A DNA stretch of 64,000 nt from Mesobacillus subterraneus (GTDB taxonomy: Bacteria; Bacillota; Bacilli; Bacillales; Cytobacillaceae), in assembly GCF_020524355.2 (NCBI RefSeq), contig NZ_CP129019.1, forward strand, positions 744,001 through 808,000, read 5' to 3'. Position 1 is the stretch's first letter, and every line of letters starts with the position of its first letter. A program made the position numbers and the translations under genes. Positions 20,476 through 30,789 of this stretch are shown in pieces. The notes below the pieces were generated by a model. That model was not told the origin of the DNA and made no database searches. It was given only the letters and a program-made list of their open reading frames with translations.

Positions 20476-22237
20476 ATGCGCAAAACAAAAATTGTTTGTA
20501 CGATTGGTCCAGCTAGTGAAAGTGTAGACAAATTAGTTCAATTGATTGAAGCAGGAATGAATGTTTCCCGTCTTAATTTCTCTCACGGAAATCATGAGGA
20601 ACACGCGGCACGTATCAAGAATATCAGAGAAGCTGCTGAGAAAACAGGGAAGAAGGTAGGTATCCTTCTTGATACAAAAGGCCCTGAAATCCGCACGAAT
20701 GATATGGAAAACGGAGCGGTTGAACTTACGACAGGCCAGGAATGCGTCGTTTCCATGACAGAGGTTCTGGGCACAGTTGAGAAGTTCTCAGTAACTTATG
20801 ACCAATTGATTGATGATGTACATCCAGGAGCGAAAATTCTTCTTGATGACGGATTGATCGGTCTGGAAGTTATCAGCATCGACAAGACTAGCAAGGAAAT
20901 TAAAACTAGAGTTCTGAACAGCGGAACACTTAAGAATAAAAAAGGTGTGAACGTACCAGGTGTTTCAGTTAACCCTGCCTGGAATCACAGAAAAAGACGC
21001 AAAGGATATCCTTTTCGGTGTTGAGCAAGGCGTCGATTTCGTCGCAGCCTCTTTTGTGCGCCGTGCAACTGATGTATTGGAAATCCGCCAGCTTCTCGAA
21101 GAAAATAACGGATCCCATATCCAGATCATCCCTAAAATCGAAAACCAGGAAGGCGTCGACAATATCAATGAAATCCTTGAAGTTTCTGATGGCCTGATGG
21201 TTGCTCGTGGTGACCTTGGTGTTGAAATACCGGCAGAAGAAGTGCCACTTGTTCAAAAAGACCTGATCAAAAAGTGCAATGTACTAGGCAAGCCTGTTAT
21301 CACAGCAACTCAGATGCTTGATTCCATGCAGCGCAATCCGCGCCCGACACGCGCAGAAGCTAGTGACGTAGCAAACGCGATCTTTGACGGTACAGATGCA
21401 ATCATGCTTTCTGGTGAAACAGCTGCTGGACACTACCCGGTTGAAGCTGTACAGACCATGCATAATATCGCATCACGCGCAGAACAAGCACTTGATCATA
21501 AAGAACTTTTATCAGCTCGCAGTAAGGACACAGAGCACAATATCACTGATGCTATCGGACAATCGGTTGCACATACAGCGTTGAACCTTGAAGTGAATGC
21601 AATCATCACACCAACTGAAAGCGGTCATACAGCACGTATGATTTCAAAATATCGCCCGAAGGCTCCAATCATTGCAGCAACATCGAATGATCATGTTCTT
21701 CGCCGCCTGGCTCTAGTATGGGGAGTATATCCACAGCTTGGGCAGAAAGCAGAAACAACAGACGAAATGCTCGCAATCGCAGTGGAAGAAAGTGTGAACA
21801 GCGGTCTTGTTTCTCACGGTGACCTAGTAGTCATCACAGCTGGTGTACCAGTTGGAGAAGCAGGCACAACTAACCTGATGAAGATTCATGTAGTAGGGGA
21901 TATCCTTGCGAAAGCTCAAGGTATCGGACGTAAATCTGCATACGGAAGAGTAGTTGTAGCAAAGGATGCTCAAGAAGCAATCAGCAAAGTAAAACAAGGC
22001 AGCATCCTTGTAACAATCGGGTCAGACCGCGAAATGGTCCCTGCACTAGAAAAGTGCAGTGCTTTGATCACAGAAGAAGGCGGTTTAACAAGCCATGCGG
22101 CAGTAGTCGGATTGAACCTGGGAATCCCTGTTATCGTAGGTGTAGAAAACGCCATGAATCTGTTTGAAGATGGCCAGGAAATTACGGTAGACTCAGCAAG
22201 AGGCGTCATCTACAAAGGACATGCAAGTGTTTTGTAA
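20476..22237 (+). CDS. pyk: Pyruvate kinase (frameshifted as sequenced)
   Basis: Transfers phosphate from PEP to ADP. The ATG at 20476 has AGGAGG 9 bases before it. The frame breaks at 20973-20975: an extra C turns the conserved [15 protein letters not shown] into another frame, after which the protein resumes. Later motifs are intact: EIPAEEVP, the ATQMLDSM and [14 protein letters not shown] region, and MLSGETAAG. The last ~110 residues form the extra PEP-utiliser-like domain with [11 protein letters not shown] that is typical of Bacillus pyruvate kinases. Corrected length is 586 residues, as expected. Confidence 0.95.
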
Positions 22238-22258
22238 TATAAGATAAGTTACAAATTC

Positions 22259-22290
22259 AGCGTGAAATCAAATTTGATTTCACGCTTTTT
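22259..22290 (+). terminator. Terminator of pfkA-pyk
   Basis: A 28-base perfect palindrome: AGCGTGAAATCAAA followed directly by its inverse complement, then TTTT. Confidence 0.85.
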
Positions 22291-22370
22291 AATTTTCGGA
22301 TAAATCGCTTCCTATTTGATAAAATTCTAGATTGATGTTTGGAAGTGCCAGGTCAACTTCTATTTCATAC

Positions 22371-23915
22371 AAAACACCGAGTGATCTTGCCGAAAATGTC
22401 CGAAGTCATCCCATGTTCGGACAAAATAGCGAGCGGATTTGTCGAAAATGTCCGAAGTCACCCTGTGTTCGGCCAAAACAGCGAGCGGACTTGTCGGAAA
22501 TGTCCGAAGTCACCCTGTGTTCGGACAAAATAGCGAGCGGATTTGCCGAAAATGTCCGAAGTCATCCCATGTTCGGCCAAAACAGAGATCGGACTTGCCG
22601 AAAATGTCCGAAGTCACCCTGTGTTCGGACAAAATAGCGAGCGGATTTGCCGAAAATGTCCGAAGTCATCCCATGTTCGGCCAAAACAGCGATCGGACTT
22701 GCCGAAAATGTCCGAAATCACCTCATGTTCAGCCAAAACAGCGAGCGGATTTGCCGAAAATGTCCGAAGTCACCCCATGTTCGGCCAAAACAGAGATCGG
22801 ATTTGCCGGAAATGTCCGAAGTCACCCTGTGTTCGGACAAAATAGCGAGCGGATTTGCCGAAAATGTCCGAAGTCATCCCATGTTCGGCCAAAACAGCGA
22901 TCGGACTTGCCGAAAATGTCCGAAATCACCTCATGTTCAGCCAAAACAGCGATCGGACTTGCCGGAAATGTCCGAAGTCACCCTGTGTTCGGACAAAATA
23001 GCGAGCGGATTTGCCGAAAATGTCCGAAGTCATCCCATGTTCGGCCAAAACAGAGAGCGGACTTGCCGAAAATGTCCGAAATCACCCTGTGTTCGGACAA
23101 AATAGCGAGCGGATTTGCCGAAAATGTCCGAAGTCATCCCATGTTCGGCCAAAACAGAGATCGGACTTGCCGAAAATGTCCGAAATCACCTCATGTTCAG
23201 CCAAAACAGCGATCGGACTTGCCGGAAATGTCCGAAGTCACCCTGTGTTCGGACAAAATAGCGAGCGGATTTGCCGAAAATGTTCGAAGTCACCCTGTGT
23301 TCGGACAAAATAGCGAGCGGATTTGCCGAAAATGTCCGAAGTCACCCCATGTTCGGCCAAAACAGAGATCGGATTTGCCGGAAATGTCCGAAGTCACCTC
23401 ATGTTCGGACAAAACAGAGAGCGGACTTGCCGGAAATGTCCGAAGTCACCCCATGTTCGAACAAAACAGAGAGCGGACTTGCTGGAATTGTCCGAAGTCA
23501 CCTCATGTTCGGCCAAAACAGCAATCGGATTTGTCGAAAATGTCCGAAGTTATCCCATGTTCGGCCAAAACAGAGAGCGGATTTGCCGAAAATGTCCGAA
23601 GTCATCCCATGTTCGGCCAAAACAGAGAGCGGACTTGCCGAAAATGTCCGAAATCACCTCATGTTCGGCCAAAACAGAGAGCGGATTTGCAGGAAATGTC
23701 CGAAGTCATCCTGTGTTCGGCCAAAACAGCGAGCGGATTTGTCGAAAATGTCCGAAGTCACCCCATGTTCGGACAAAATAGCGATCGGACTTGCCGGAAA
23801 TGTCCAAAGTTACCTCATGTTCGGCCAAAACAGCGAGCGGATTTGTCGAAAATGTCCGAAGTCACCCCATGTTCGGACAAAACAGAGAGCGGACTTGCCG
23901 GAAATGTCCGAAGTG
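22371..23915. repeat. 52-bp tandem hairpin array, 30 copies
   Basis: TGTCCGAA, or a one-base variant of it, recurs from 22397 to 23905 at an exact 52-base step (29 steps, no insertion or deletion). Each unit is TGTCCGAA, 11 variable-poor bases (GTCAYCC...TG), TTCGGMCA, then AAAAYAGMGAKCGGAYTTGYCGRAAA. About 11 of 29 units have the fully complementary TTCGGACA arm, giving an 8-bp stem with an 11-nt loop; most others have TTCGGCCA with one mismatch. A degenerate partial unit precedes the first. Long open frames across it arise because the unit has no stop in any forward frame. It fills the gap between pyk and fxsA. Confidence 0.95.
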
Positions 23916-24051
23916 GTTGTCTAATAAGGTACTGTCCGTTTTTTCAATCCCATCCTGCTTTTAGGAACCTCAACCAATCATATTATTGTATTCTCGCCAA
24001 CACGCCACGTATAATAGAAGGACACGCTATTCCAAAACATTGAGGTGGAGA

Positions 24052-24438
24052 ATGAAATATATATTTTTGTTTTTAGTTATTGTCCCGGCTGCTGAAATTG
24101 GTGTCCTGCTTATTTCTGGGCAAACGATTGGGATTTGGCCGACGATTCTGATCATCATCCTGACAGGTTTCCTTGGGGCTTTCTTGGCGAAGCAGCAAGG
24201 ATTGGAAACGATAAGAAGAACTCAGGACCAGTTAAGAAGAGGCATGATGCCTGGAGATGTCATCCTGGATGGAGTGAGCATCCTTGTGGGTGGTACTCTT
24301 CTTCTGACACCAGGCTTCATTACCGACGCCCTGGGATTTTTACTATTGGCATCACCGACCAGGAAGTTTTTCAAAGCATTAATGCTCAAATTATTCCGTA
24401 ACTGGATTGATAGAGGTACAATCAAAGTAATTCGTTAA
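24052..24438 (+). CDS. fxsA: FxsA family membrane protein
   Basis: A 128-residue membrane protein with helices at about 3-20, 27-45 and 78-98 and the FxsA-family signature PAAEIGVLL near the N-terminus and TPGFITDALGFLLL near 85-98. In E. coli FxsA (suppressor of F exclusion of phage T7) lowers phage exclusion when overproduced; its normal role is unclear. ATG at 24052 has GAGGTGGAG before it; the long upstream open frame belongs to the repeat array and is not part of the gene. Confidence 0.9.
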   Translation: MKYIFLFLVIVPAAEIGVLLISGQTIGIWPTILIIILTGFLGAFLAKQQGLETIRRTQDQLRRGMMPGDVILDGVSILVGGTLLLTPGFITDALGFLLLASPTRKFFKALMLKLFRNWIDRGTIKVIR

Positions 24439-24443
24439 CACGT

Positions 24444-24556
24444 AAAAGCGCAAGCGCCTTGTTCAGCCCCGACAAGCACTGGAGGGCCGTCCCAGTGAAG
24501 ACGTTCTTTGACTTCATTGGTCTGTCCGAAGTGACTCGAGGGGCTAGGCGCTAAAG
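24444..24556 (-). repeat. Dispersed palindromic intergenic element, copy 1 (inverted orientation)
   Basis: Starts AAGCGCAAGCGCCTTGTTCAGCC and ends CTCGAGGGGCTAGGCGCT, i.e. the reverse complement of the copies at 34.2 and 41.6 kb. The outer ends (AGCGCC..., ...GGCGCT) and inner GAAGnC/GACTTC segments can pair, giving a branched hairpin. Confidence 0.8.
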
Positions 24557-24568
24557 TTAGACAAATAG

Positions 24569-24600
24569 AAAACGCCAACCTCAGTCGGTTGGCGTTTTTT
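24569..24600. terminator. Terminator between fxsA and ytvI
   Basis: 10-bp stem AACGCCAACC / GGTTGGCGTT, 6-nt loop, T run on the plus strand and A run on the other side, so it may act in both directions. Confidence 0.82.
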
Positions 24601-24621
24601 GCATAAGGTATTTATCCGATT

Positions 24622-25749
24622 CTATTTTATAATCACTTCGTCTTTGCCTTTAATGAATGACCAGATATCATGGAATACATTCGCGCGCTGCAGTGTATTG
24701 ATAATGACCAGGATGACCGGACCGACAATCAGTCCCAGAAAGCCGATGGTCTTAAAGCCCACAAACAGAGCGATCAAGGTTGCGAGCGGGTCAAGCCCAA
24801 TGCTTGAAGAGAGTATTTTGGGCTCCATGATCTGCCTCTGCACGAGTACGACAATATACAAGACACCTAAACCTATGGCTGTACTCATCTCACCGGCAAT
24901 CGCTTCATAGATGATCCACGGGACAAAGACAGCACCTGTTCCGAGATATGGAATGATGTCGACGATGCCCGTAACAAGGGCAATCGTGATAGCATAATCG
25001 ACGCGAAGGATCAGCAAACCAATCAGGATGATGACCGTAGTGATCGAAACCAATGTAGCCTGGGCCCTGACAAAACCAAATAATGCCTTTTTTAAATCGG
25101 CAAATACAGTCTTGCTGCTCGTCCTTGCGCGGTTTGGTAAAAATCTGGTCCCCATCGCCGATAATCGATACCAGTCTTTACTTATGAAGAATGTCCCTAA
25201 TAATGAGAAAATCAGGACAGTTGCTGCATTCGGAAACCAGGAAAGAATGTTGGGGATTTTCTCAAAAAAGTCCTTGATAAAATTCCCTGTCGTTGTTCCG
25301 ATGGTGGCACCGACGTTTTGGATGTTATCCATTATGGTATCCTGCTGCCCCGATCCAAGACTTTGGAACATGCCTGTTAGTTGATTGTAGAGTGGAATAA
25401 GTTGAGCCGCAAATAAATGTTCAATATAATCAATCAAAGTTACTAGATGTTCAGGAACAACTTTTGCTAAGTATTCAGCTCCTGAAGCGATTTCGACAAC
25501 AAGCAATGTGATCAGTCCTGCAAACACCAACATGATCAGCACAAGGGAAATGAGTACTGCCAGGGACCTGGGCATTTTTGCCCGCGCCTGGAAAAAGTTG
25601 ACGAGCGGATTCATCATAAAGGCAATAAGGAAGCCGATGATGAATGGGTAGGTCACCTTGGATACGAAAAATAGTGCAAGTGTACCTGACATAACGATGC
25701 CTATGACGAAAATAAATCGCAATGTCCTATGTAGATATACTAGATTCAA
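24622..25749 (-). CDS. ytvI: AI-2E family transporter YtvI (sporulation integral membrane protein)
   Basis: A 375-residue membrane protein of the AI-2E/PerM family with about seven to eight hydrophobic segments and the family's C-terminal motif region IIPYLGTGAVFVPW...QRQIMEPKI. YtvI of B. subtilis is a sporulation-associated member; the transported substrate is not known. TTG at 25749 is chosen because AAAGGAGG stands at the right distance; the ATG-like upstream frame start at 25776 has no such site. Convergent with fxsA. Confidence 0.88.
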   Translation of the reverse strand: MNLVYLHRTLRFIFVIGIVMSGTLALFFVSKVTYPFIIGFLIAFMMNPLVNFFQARAKMPRSLAVLISLVLIMLVFAGLITLLVVEIASGAEYLAKVVPEHLVTLIDYIEHLFAAQLIPLYNQLTGMFQSLGSGQQDTIMDNIQNVGATIGTTTGNFIKDFFEKIPNILSWFPNAATVLIFSLLGTFFISKDWYRLSAMGTRFLPNRARTSSKTVFADLKKALFGFVRAQATLVSITTVIILIGLLILRVDYAITIALVTGIVDIIPYLGTGAVFVPWIIYEAIAGEMSTAIGLGVLYIVVLVQRQIMEPKILSSSIGLDPLATLIALFVGFKTIGFLGLIVGPVILVIINTLQRANVFHDIWSFIKGKDEVIIK

Positions 25750-26162
25750 ACAGGTTCCTCCTTTTGGAATGGCCAACTGGATGCCAATGCTGTCTGTATA
25801 TCTTAAAAGCTTGATGCCAGTCCTGAAAGTTTCCTAATATATACGTTTATAATTTTAAAAGATTCGATTAAATTTTAAAAAATCCTTTAAAAAACAAAAT
25901 ATCTCAGAGATACTGAAATTCGAATGCAATAAATTGATCATTTCTTATAGCGGCCACGGTTCCTTTTAAAATGAAATCCGCAGAAAGGCTGTCCAAAAAA
26001 AATGAATTTTGATTAATGCAGGAAATTCATAAGTAACATTGTGCATTCAAACAATCATCTAAAGCGTATAATCAGTAGTCAAAACAATCTTAATCCTACC
26101 TGTTTGCTGTAATATTTTTAATTATGTTACAATAGTTTTAACCGTGGAAGGATGACATATTT
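25750..26162. other. Intergenic region between divergent ytvI and ytwI
   Basis: AT-rich, no supported gene or clear repeat. A plausible ytwI promoter is TTGCTG (26104-26109), 18-base spacer, TACAAT (26128-26133). Confidence 0.5.
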
Positions 26163-26621
26163 ATGCTTGAGCCTATGCTTTTTTTACTAACTTTATTGGC
26201 AATTGCTTTTCTGGCGAAAAACCAATCGTTAATTATTGCGGTCCTGGTCCTGCTTGTGATGAAGATTGCTGGTGTTGAAGCGAAAACATTTTCGCTGCTC
26301 CAGGGTAAGGGAATTAACTGGGGAGTAACGGTTATCACTATTGCTGTCCTGGCGCCCATTGCCAGCGGTGATATTGGTTTCAAGGATTTAGGCGGTGCTT
26401 TCAAGTCCCCTTATGCATGGATTGCGCTGATATCAGGGATGGCAGTTGCTCTGCTTGCGAAAGGCGGAGTTACCTTGCTGGCCGAAGATCCCCATATAAC
26501 GACCGCACTTGTACTGGGAACAATTCTGGCCGTATCATTATTCAAAGGAGTAGCAGTTGGTCCTCTAATTGGTGCTGGAATCGCATTTGCGGCTATGAAA
26601 ATCTTTGAATTCTTTAAATAG
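26163..26621 (+). CDS. ytwI: UPF0756 (DUF441) membrane protein
   Basis: A 152-residue very hydrophobic protein with four to five predicted helices and the FLAKNQSLI and GINWGVTVITIAVLAPIASG segments conserved in the DUF441 family. Function unknown. Position between ytvI and citZ matches B. subtilis ytwI. AAGGATG lies before the ATG. Confidence 0.88.
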   Translation: MLEPMLFLLTLLAIAFLAKNQSLIIAVLVLLVMKIAGVEAKTFSLLQGKGINWGVTVITIAVLAPIASGDIGFKDLGGAFKSPYAWIALISGMAVALLAKGGVTLLAEDPHITTALVLGTILAVSLFKGVAVGPLIGAGIAFAAMKIFEFFK

Positions 26622-26665
26622 CCTTTTTGTAAAATAATATTTTATATTGATTTAAGTTGTTTTCA

Positions 26666-26694
26666 TTCACAAATGTCAGATAATTGTTTATAAT
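26666..26694 (+). promoter_or_regulatory. Promoter of citZ
   Basis: TTCACA, 17-base spacer, TATAAT. It predicts an untranslated leader of roughly 290 bases before citZ. Confidence 0.65.
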
Positions 26695-26700
26695 AGGACT

Positions 26701-26989
26701 TGTAACTGCTTCCATCCCCCTGTATAGCCTGGGGATTAGAAGTTTATCCACGGTTTTTTAATTTAACAAAATGTAAGCATTTTCTTTTTGCCGGTTGCCT
26801 GAGCAAGCGCTCGATACCCATTATTTTCAGGGCATTTCGGCTGGAATCGGTCTGTCGCCGGCGTATGGTCCGGCTTTTCGTATAAAGTGTCAGAAATTTC
26901 TTTTTTCTGATAACGCTGTTTTTAACAGCAATTCAACATACAGACAAAAATGGGATATGGGGAAATTAACTACAAAGGAGAGATTGAGT
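26701..26989 (+). other. Long citZ 5' leader
   Basis: Between promoter and start codon. It contains a hairpin ATCCCC/GGGGAT (about 26714-26737), a cre-like site, and a further GC-rich stretch (26800-26880). No known riboswitch class is recognised. Confidence 0.45.
26772..26785. promoter_or_regulatory. cre-like CcpA site in the citZ leader
   Basis: TGTAAGCATTTTCT matches 13 of 14 positions of TGWAARCGYTWNCW. It lies about 70 bases after the predicted start of transcription, where CcpA would block elongation. CcpA repression of citZ is known in B. subtilis. Confidence 0.6.
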
Positions 26990-28106
26990 ATGACAGTAAC
27001 ACGTGGTCTTGAAGGGGTAGTGGCAACAACATCTTCTATCAGCTCTATTATTGATGACACGCTGACTTATGTAGGCTATGACATTGACGATTTAGCTGAA
27101 AATGCTAGTTTCGAAGAAGTGATTTACTTATTATGGCACCGCAAGCTTCCTACAGCAGCAGAATTGGACGAATTGAAAAAGCAGCTTGCAGAGAATGCGG
27201 CTTTGCCGAAAGAAGTTCTTGAGCATTTCAAGATGTACCCGATCGATAAAGTCCATCCGATGGCTGCAGTTCGCTCGGCTGTATCTCTTTTTAGGATTAT
27301 ATGATGATGAATCAGACGTGATGGAAAAAGAAGCCAATTACCGCAAAGCGATCCGCCTTCAGGCTAAGATGCCAGCTATCGTTACGGCTTTCGCAAGAGT
27401 AAGGAAAGGCCTTGAGCCAATTGCGCCAAGGGAAGACCTTAACTTCGCGGCAAATTTCTTGTACATGCTGACTGGAGAAGAACCAGATGAAATAGCAGTA
27501 GAAGCAATGAATAAGGCGCTAGTGCTTCATGCTGACCATGAGCTTAACGCTTCAACTTTCACTGCGCGTGTCTGTGTTGCGACACTCTCTGATGTTTATT
27601 CTGGTGTTACGGCTGCAATCGGTGCATTGAAAGGTCCTCTTCATGGAGGAGCGAATGAAGCAGTTATGAAAATGCTGACGGAAATCGGAACTCTTGAAAA
27701 TGTTGAGCCGGCAATCCGCGGAAAGCTTGCGAACAAAGAAAAAATCATGGGCTTCGGGCACCGTGTATATCGTCAGGGAGATCCACGTGCGAAGCATTTG
27801 AGAGAAATGTCCAAGAGGCTGACTGGGCTGACTGGTGAACCTCACTGGTACGAAATGTCCACTAAGATTGAAGAAATCGTTACAGGTGAAAAGAACCTTC
27901 CGCCAAATGTTGACTTCTACTCAGCATCTGTATACCACAGCCTTGGCATCGACCATGACCTTTTCACGCCGATTTTCGCTGTAAGCCGTGTTTCCGGATG
28001 GCTTGCACATATCCTTGAACAGTATGATAACAACCGCCTGATCCGCCCGCGTGCAGACTATACAGGTCCTGGCAAGCAAGAATACGTTGCCATCGAAATG
28101 AGATAA
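26990..28106 (+). CDS. citZ: Citrate synthase (frameshifted as sequenced)
   Basis: Condenses acetyl-CoA and oxaloacetate, entering the TCA cycle. ATG at 26990 with AAAGGAG before it. The N-terminal part ([15 protein letters not shown]) reads to VRSAVSL, then an extra T in the run 27288-27292 shifts the frame at the conserved LLGLYDDE. The rest is intact with catalytic His in [11 protein letters not shown], His in GFGHRVY and Asp in NVDFYSASV. Corrected length is 371 residues. First gene of citZ-icd-mdh. Confidence 0.95.
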
Positions 28107-28170
28107 TTATTAGAGAAAAAGGAGCAATATTTTACTTTTTAGTGAAAAATTGTTCTAATAGGAGAGTGAA

Positions 28171-28221
28171 GGAAGCCTTGTATCCATACAATTTTTATAA
28201 ATCGATGGATACAAGGCTTCC
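28171..28221. other. 17-bp perfect hairpin between citZ and icd
   Basis: GGAAGCCTTGTATCCAT (28171-28187) is repeated inverted at 28205-28221 with a 17-nt loop. No T run follows, so it is not a normal terminator. It may protect or process the citZ-icd-mdh message. Confidence 0.75.
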
Positions 28222-28301
28222 CAAAAGAAGGTTAGTGGCAATCTTGCCTGCTAACCTTTGATTCTGTTAATGAATTAGGATTTTGGAGGGGAGAGAATAA
28301 T

Positions 28302-29570
28302 ATGCAAGGTGAAAAAATCACAGTCAAAGATGGAGTTTTAAACGTACCAAATAATCCAATCGTTCCTTTTATCGAAGGTGACGGTACAGGTCCGGACATC
28401 TGGGCAGCTTCTGTCCGCGTTCTTGATGCAGCAGTTGAAAAAGCATACAAGGGTGAGAAAAAGATTGTCTGGAAAGAAGTTCTTGCTGGAGAAAAGGCAT
28501 TCAACCAGACTGGTGAGTGGCTTCCAAGCGAAACTCTAGAGTTGATCAATGAATACTTAATCGCGATAAAGGGACCTTTAACAACACCAATTGGTGGCGG
28601 AATCCGCTCTCTTAATGTTGCATTGCGTCAAGAGCTTGATCTATTCGTCTGCCTGCGTCCTGTTCGCTGGTTCGAAGGTGTTCCTTCACCTGTAAAGCGT
28701 CCGGAAGACACTGACATGGTTATTTTCCGTGAAAATACTGAAGATATCTACGCTGGTATCGAGTATGCAAGCGGTTCTGACGAAGCCAAAAAACTTCTTG
28801 AATTCTTGCAAAACGAAATGGGTGTAAACAAAATCCGTTTCCCTGAAACTTCAGGTCTTGGTATCAAGCCTGTTTCCAAAGAAGGAACAGAGCGCCTTGT
28901 ACGTGCAGCAATCAATTACGCCATCACTGAAGGCCGTAAGTCATTAACGCTTGTACATAAGGGCAATATCATGAAATTCACAGAAGGCGCGTTCAAAAAC
29001 TGGGGTTATGAACTGGCTGAAAAGGAATTCGGTGATAAGGTATTCACATGGGCACAGTATGACAAGATCAAGGAAGAACAAGGTACTGATGCAGCGAACA
29101 AAGCTCAGTCTGACGCAGAGGCTGCTGGCAAGATCATCGTTAAAGATGCGATTGCGGATATCTTCCTTCAGCAAATTCTTACACGCCCGAAAGAGTTCGA
29201 TGTTGTTGCAACTATGAACCTGAACGGTGACTATATTTCTGATGCACTTGCAGCACAGGTAGGCGGTATCGGTATCGCTCCTGGAGCAAACATCAACTAT
29301 GAAACTGGCTACGCTATTTTCGAAGCGACACATGGTACTGCTCCGAAATATGCTGGTTTGGATAAAGTGAATCCATCTTCTGTAATCCTTTCAGGCGTTC
29401 TTATGCTTGAACACCTTGGCTGGACTGAAGCAGCTAACCTGATCGTCAAGTCAATGGAGAAATCAATCGCTTCTAAGGTTGTAACATATGACTTCGCACG
29501 TTTGATGGATGGCGCTACAGAAGTCAAGACTTCTGAGTTCGGTGATGAACTAATCAAGAACATGGGCTAA
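28302..29570 (+). CDS. icd: NADP-dependent isocitrate dehydrogenase
   Basis: Oxidises isocitrate to 2-oxoglutarate. The 422 residues match the dimeric bacterial NADP enzyme. The substrate loop [10 protein letters not shown] (Ser near residue 104), [13 protein letters not shown] and the cofactor motif HGTAPKYAG with the Lys-Tyr pair that marks NADP specificity are intact. Second gene of the citZ-icd-mdh cluster, preceded by its own GGAGGGGAG and a long hairpin. Confidence 0.97.
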   Translation: MQGEKITVKDGVLNVPNNPIVPFIEGDGTGPDIWAASVRVLDAAVEKAYKGEKKIVWKEVLAGEKAFNQTGEWLPSETLELINEYLIAIKGPLTTPIGGGIRSLNVALRQELDLFVCLRPVRWFEGVPSPVKRPEDTDMVIFRENTEDIYAGIEYASGSDEAKKLLEFLQNEMGVNKIRFPETSGLGIKPVSKEGTERLVRAAINYAITEGRKSLTLVHKGNIMKFTEGAFKNWGYELAEKEFGDKVFTWAQYDKIKEEQGTDAANKAQSDAEAAGKIIVKDAIADIFLQQILTRPKEFDVVATMNLNGDYISDALAAQVGGIGIAPGANINYETGYAIFEATHGTAPKYAGLDKVNPSSVILSGVLMLEHLGWTEAANLIVKSMEKSIASKVVTYDFARLMDGATEVKTSEFGDELIKNMG

Positions 29571-29580
29571 AAATATGCGG

Positions 29581-29607
29581 AAGGCTATCCTTTTTAAGGA
29601 TAGCCTT
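29581..29607. other. 12-bp hairpin between icd and mdh
   Basis: AAGGCTATCCTT, 3-nt loop, perfect inverse. Only TTAC follows, so it is a weak terminator at most and may tune icd versus mdh levels. Confidence 0.65.
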
Positions 29608-29660
29608 TACATAAATAACATATATTTTTAAAAATATATTCGTTCTGAGGAGGAAGCCTT

Positions 29661-30599
29661 ATGTCATTGAAACGCAAAAAGATTTCAGTCATTGGTGGAG
29701 GATTCACAGGAGCAACAACAGCATTCATGCTAGCACAGAAGGAACTTGGGGATGTAGTATTAGTCGATATCCCGCAAATGGAAAACCCTACAAAGGGTAA
29801 AGCGCTTGATATGCTTGAAGCGAGCCCAGTCCAAGGTTTTGACGCGAACATTACCGGTACTTCCAGCTATGAAGATACGAAAGACTCAGATATCGTTGTT
29901 GTAACAGCTGGTATTGCGCGCAAACCTGGCATGAGCCGTGATGACCTTGTCCAGACGAACCAAAAAATCATGAAAAGTGTAGCCCAGGAAATCGCCAAGC
30001 ATTCTCCTGATAGTTTCATTGTTGTATTGACTAATCCAGTTGATGCGATGACTTATACTATTTTCAAAGAGTCAGGCTTTCCAAAAAATCGCGTAATCGG
30101 CCAATCGGGCGTACTGGATACTGCTCGTTTCCGTACATTCGTAGCTCAGGAATTAAACCTGTCTGTAAAAGACATTACTGGTTTCGTTCTTGGAGGCCAC
30201 GGCGATGACATGGTTCCACTTGTGCGTTATTCATATGCAGGGGGCATTCCTCTTGAAACACTTATTCCAAAAGAACGCCTTGAGGCCATCGTCGAACGCA
30301 CTCGCAAAGGTGGCGGCGAAATCGTCAACCTCCTTGGGAATGGCAGTGCTTACTATGCGCCGGCAGCTTCCCTGGTTGAAATGTGTGAAGCTATCTTGAA
30401 GGACCAGCGGCGCGTATTGCCGTCCATTGCATATCTTGAAGGAGAGTATGGATACGAAGGTATTTACCTTGGAGTTCCAACAATCCTTGGCGCAGGCGGT
30501 ATTGAGAAAGTGATCGAGCTTGAATTGACTGCAGAAGAAAAAGCAGCACTTGATAAGTCTGCCGAAGCAGTCCGCAACGTTATGGCAGTACTTGCTTAA
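29661..30599 (+). CDS. mdh: Malate dehydrogenase (LDH-like type)
   Basis: Interconverts malate and oxaloacetate with NAD. A 312-residue enzyme with the Rossmann motif [10 protein letters not shown] near residue 12, substrate arginines in [25 protein letters not shown] and the catalytic His in [10 protein letters not shown]. It starts behind GAGGAGG and ends the TCA operon. Confidence 0.97.
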   Translation: MSLKRKKISVIGGGFTGATTAFMLAQKELGDVVLVDIPQMENPTKGKALDMLEASPVQGFDANITGTSSYEDTKDSDIVVVTAGIARKPGMSRDDLVQTNQKIMKSVAQEIAKHSPDSFIVVLTNPVDAMTYTIFKESGFPKNRVIGQSGVLDTARFRTFVAQELNLSVKDITGFVLGGHGDDMVPLVRYSYAGGIPLETLIPKERLEAIVERTRKGGGEIVNLLGNGSAYYAPAASLVEMCEAILKDQRRVLPSIAYLEGEYGYEGIYLGVPTILGAGGIEKVIELELTAEEKAALDKSAEAVRNVMAVLA

Positions 30600-30675
30600 G
30601 CGATAAAAGATTACTAAATAAGACACTCTGTTCAAGACTAAAGTGGAAATCAACAGCCTAATTAACACAACAAAT

Positions 30676-30708
30676 AAAAAAATCGGGGAATATTCCCCGA
30701 TTTTTTTA
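30676..30708 (+). terminator. Terminator of citZ-icd-mdh
   Basis: Palindrome AAAAAATCGGGGAA / TTCCCCGATTTTTT with a T run. Confidence 0.9.
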
Positions 30709-30789
30709 CAAAAATTATACAGTATATGAATTTGGGACAAGAGATGGGAATGTACATTCCTGGACTTCTATTACAAAGGGGTAAATGCT

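Noticed and set aside
22371..23915. CRISPR array
   Set aside because: Every part of the 52-bp unit is repeated; there are no unique spacers of constant length, and no cas genes are near.
22439..24043. A 534-codon repeat protein
   Set aside because: The 52-base unit is not a multiple of three, all three forward frames are open through much of the array, there is no ribosome binding site, and the frame runs into fxsA. The conserved object is the DNA unit, not a peptide.
26795..26989. N-terminal extension of citrate synthase
   Set aside because: The frame is open upstream, but the ATG at 26990 has the ribosome binding site and matches the family N-terminus; the upstream part belongs to the leader.
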